DNA from: CAYUVF01 sp964448045
Lineage (GTDB): Bacteria > Bacteroidota > Rhodothermia > Rhodothermales > Salinibacteraceae
Assembly: GCA_964448045.1 (NCBI GenBank)
Contig: CAYUVF010000039.1
Span: forward strand, 1-42,069
Length of the DNA: 42,069 nt
Direction of reading: 5' to 3'
Made by a program: the position numbers and the translations under genes. Below, piece by piece: positions 41,857 through 42,069 of the stretch; the stretch's first letter is position 1; the number at the start of each line of letters is the position of its first letter. The notes under the pieces were generated by a model. It had not been told where the DNA came from. It saw nothing but the letters and a program-made list of their open reading frames with translations, and did no database searches.

Positions 41857-42069
41857 CTACAAGACGGCGCCGATGCAGGGGGCGTACTCAGCCGGCTCGA
41901 AGTGGTTGTCCATCTTGTCCGGCTCGACGCCGACGACCGCCAGCGGATCGAGGCGCTGCAGCGGTGCTTCGAAGACGGCGCGCAGGGGCTCAAACGCGTC
42001 CAGGTCGAGATCACGGCCGTAGAGGTAGAGGCGCCCGACCTCGGCGATGGAAACGTCCAGGCGGTTGAG
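41857..42069 (-). CDS. C-terminal fragment of a probable ASKHA-fold protein, cut by the window edge
   Basis: An open frame enters from the right edge and ends at a stop at 41857-41859, giving 70 residues: it begins LNRLDVSIAEVGRLYLYGRD, continues LQRLDPLAVVGVEPDKM and ends EPAEYAPCIGAVL. The strand-turn VGRLYLYGRDLDLDAFEPL followed by LDPL and a terminal APCIGAVL resembles the end of PilM/DUF3822-type ASKHA-fold ATPase-like proteins. A DUF3822-type gene next to rsmD is a familiar arrangement in Bacteroidota. The fragment is too short to choose between these. Confidence 0.55.
   Translation of the reverse strand, partial: LNRLDVSIAEVGRLYLYGRDLDLDAFEPLRAVFEAPLQRLDPLAVVGVEPDKMDNHFEPAEYAPCIGAVL

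Noticed and set aside
1..42069. tRNA or rRNA genes, prophage, integrase or conjugation genes
   Set aside because: I looked in the intergenic gaps for tRNA T-loop sequences and in the genes for recombinase or phage motifs and found none.

Overview
The window is a high-GC bacterial chromosome segment with no plasmid, phage, insertion-sequence, CRISPR, tRNA or rRNA signature that I can see. The protein content points to the Bacteroidota/Rhodothermota side of the tree, most likely a Rhodothermales-type organism: a SusC/SusD outer-membrane pair, a GWxTD-domain protein, a PorV/PorQ-like barrel next to a protein with a FlgD-like C-terminal sorting-type domain, many lipoproteins with Cys lipoboxes, a CxxxY-type CcmE, and almost no Shine-Dalgarno sequences. 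The taxon is an inference from gene content, not a database match.

Layout. 1-7712 (all minus): a small lipoprotein, SusC, SusD and a GWxTD protein that runs off the left edge; a rho-independent terminator closes the SusCD part. 7713-8819 is about 1.1 kb without a recognisable gene and contains an AT-richer stretch and a dispersed repeat. 8820-9887 (+) is a MurB-like reductase whose stop lies inside a palindromic repeat. 9976-10950 (minus) is an ADP-ribosylglycohydrolase. 11039-13488 (+) holds part of a cytochrome c maturation locus (ccmB, ccmC, ccmD-like, ccmE), followed by a DUF1499 protein; a 166-bp palindromic element sits between ccmB and ccmC. 13925-18774 (minus) is TPR protein, VWA protein, rsmA, mgtE. 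18925-19527 (minus) is bioY, divergent from hisE-hisG (19756-20938, +). An alpha/beta hydrolase (21038-21817, minus) is divergent from a large S9 peptidase (22053-24590, +).

24601-33582 (minus) is one long co-directional run: lemA, an M48 protease with a long C-terminal extension, a beta-propeller lipoprotein, and then the most interesting part: small esterase, ATP-grasp ligase, circularly permuted ATP-grasp ligase, class I glutamine amidotransferase and second esterase. The last three genes overlap each other, so they are almost certainly translated together. Two ligases, an amidotransferase and two hydrolases look like a small biosynthetic or modification pathway whose product I cannot name.

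33765-34553 (+) is a CPBP-family membrane protein. 34629-39050 (minus) is M50 site-2-type protease, lipoprotein, BNR/sorting-domain protein and PorV/PorQ-like barrel, probably one export-related unit. 39245-42069 (minus) is an aminotransferase, coaD, rsmD and the C-terminal end of an ASKHA-type protein cut by the right edge. Between genes there are several families of palindromic or low-complexity repeats, described individually.
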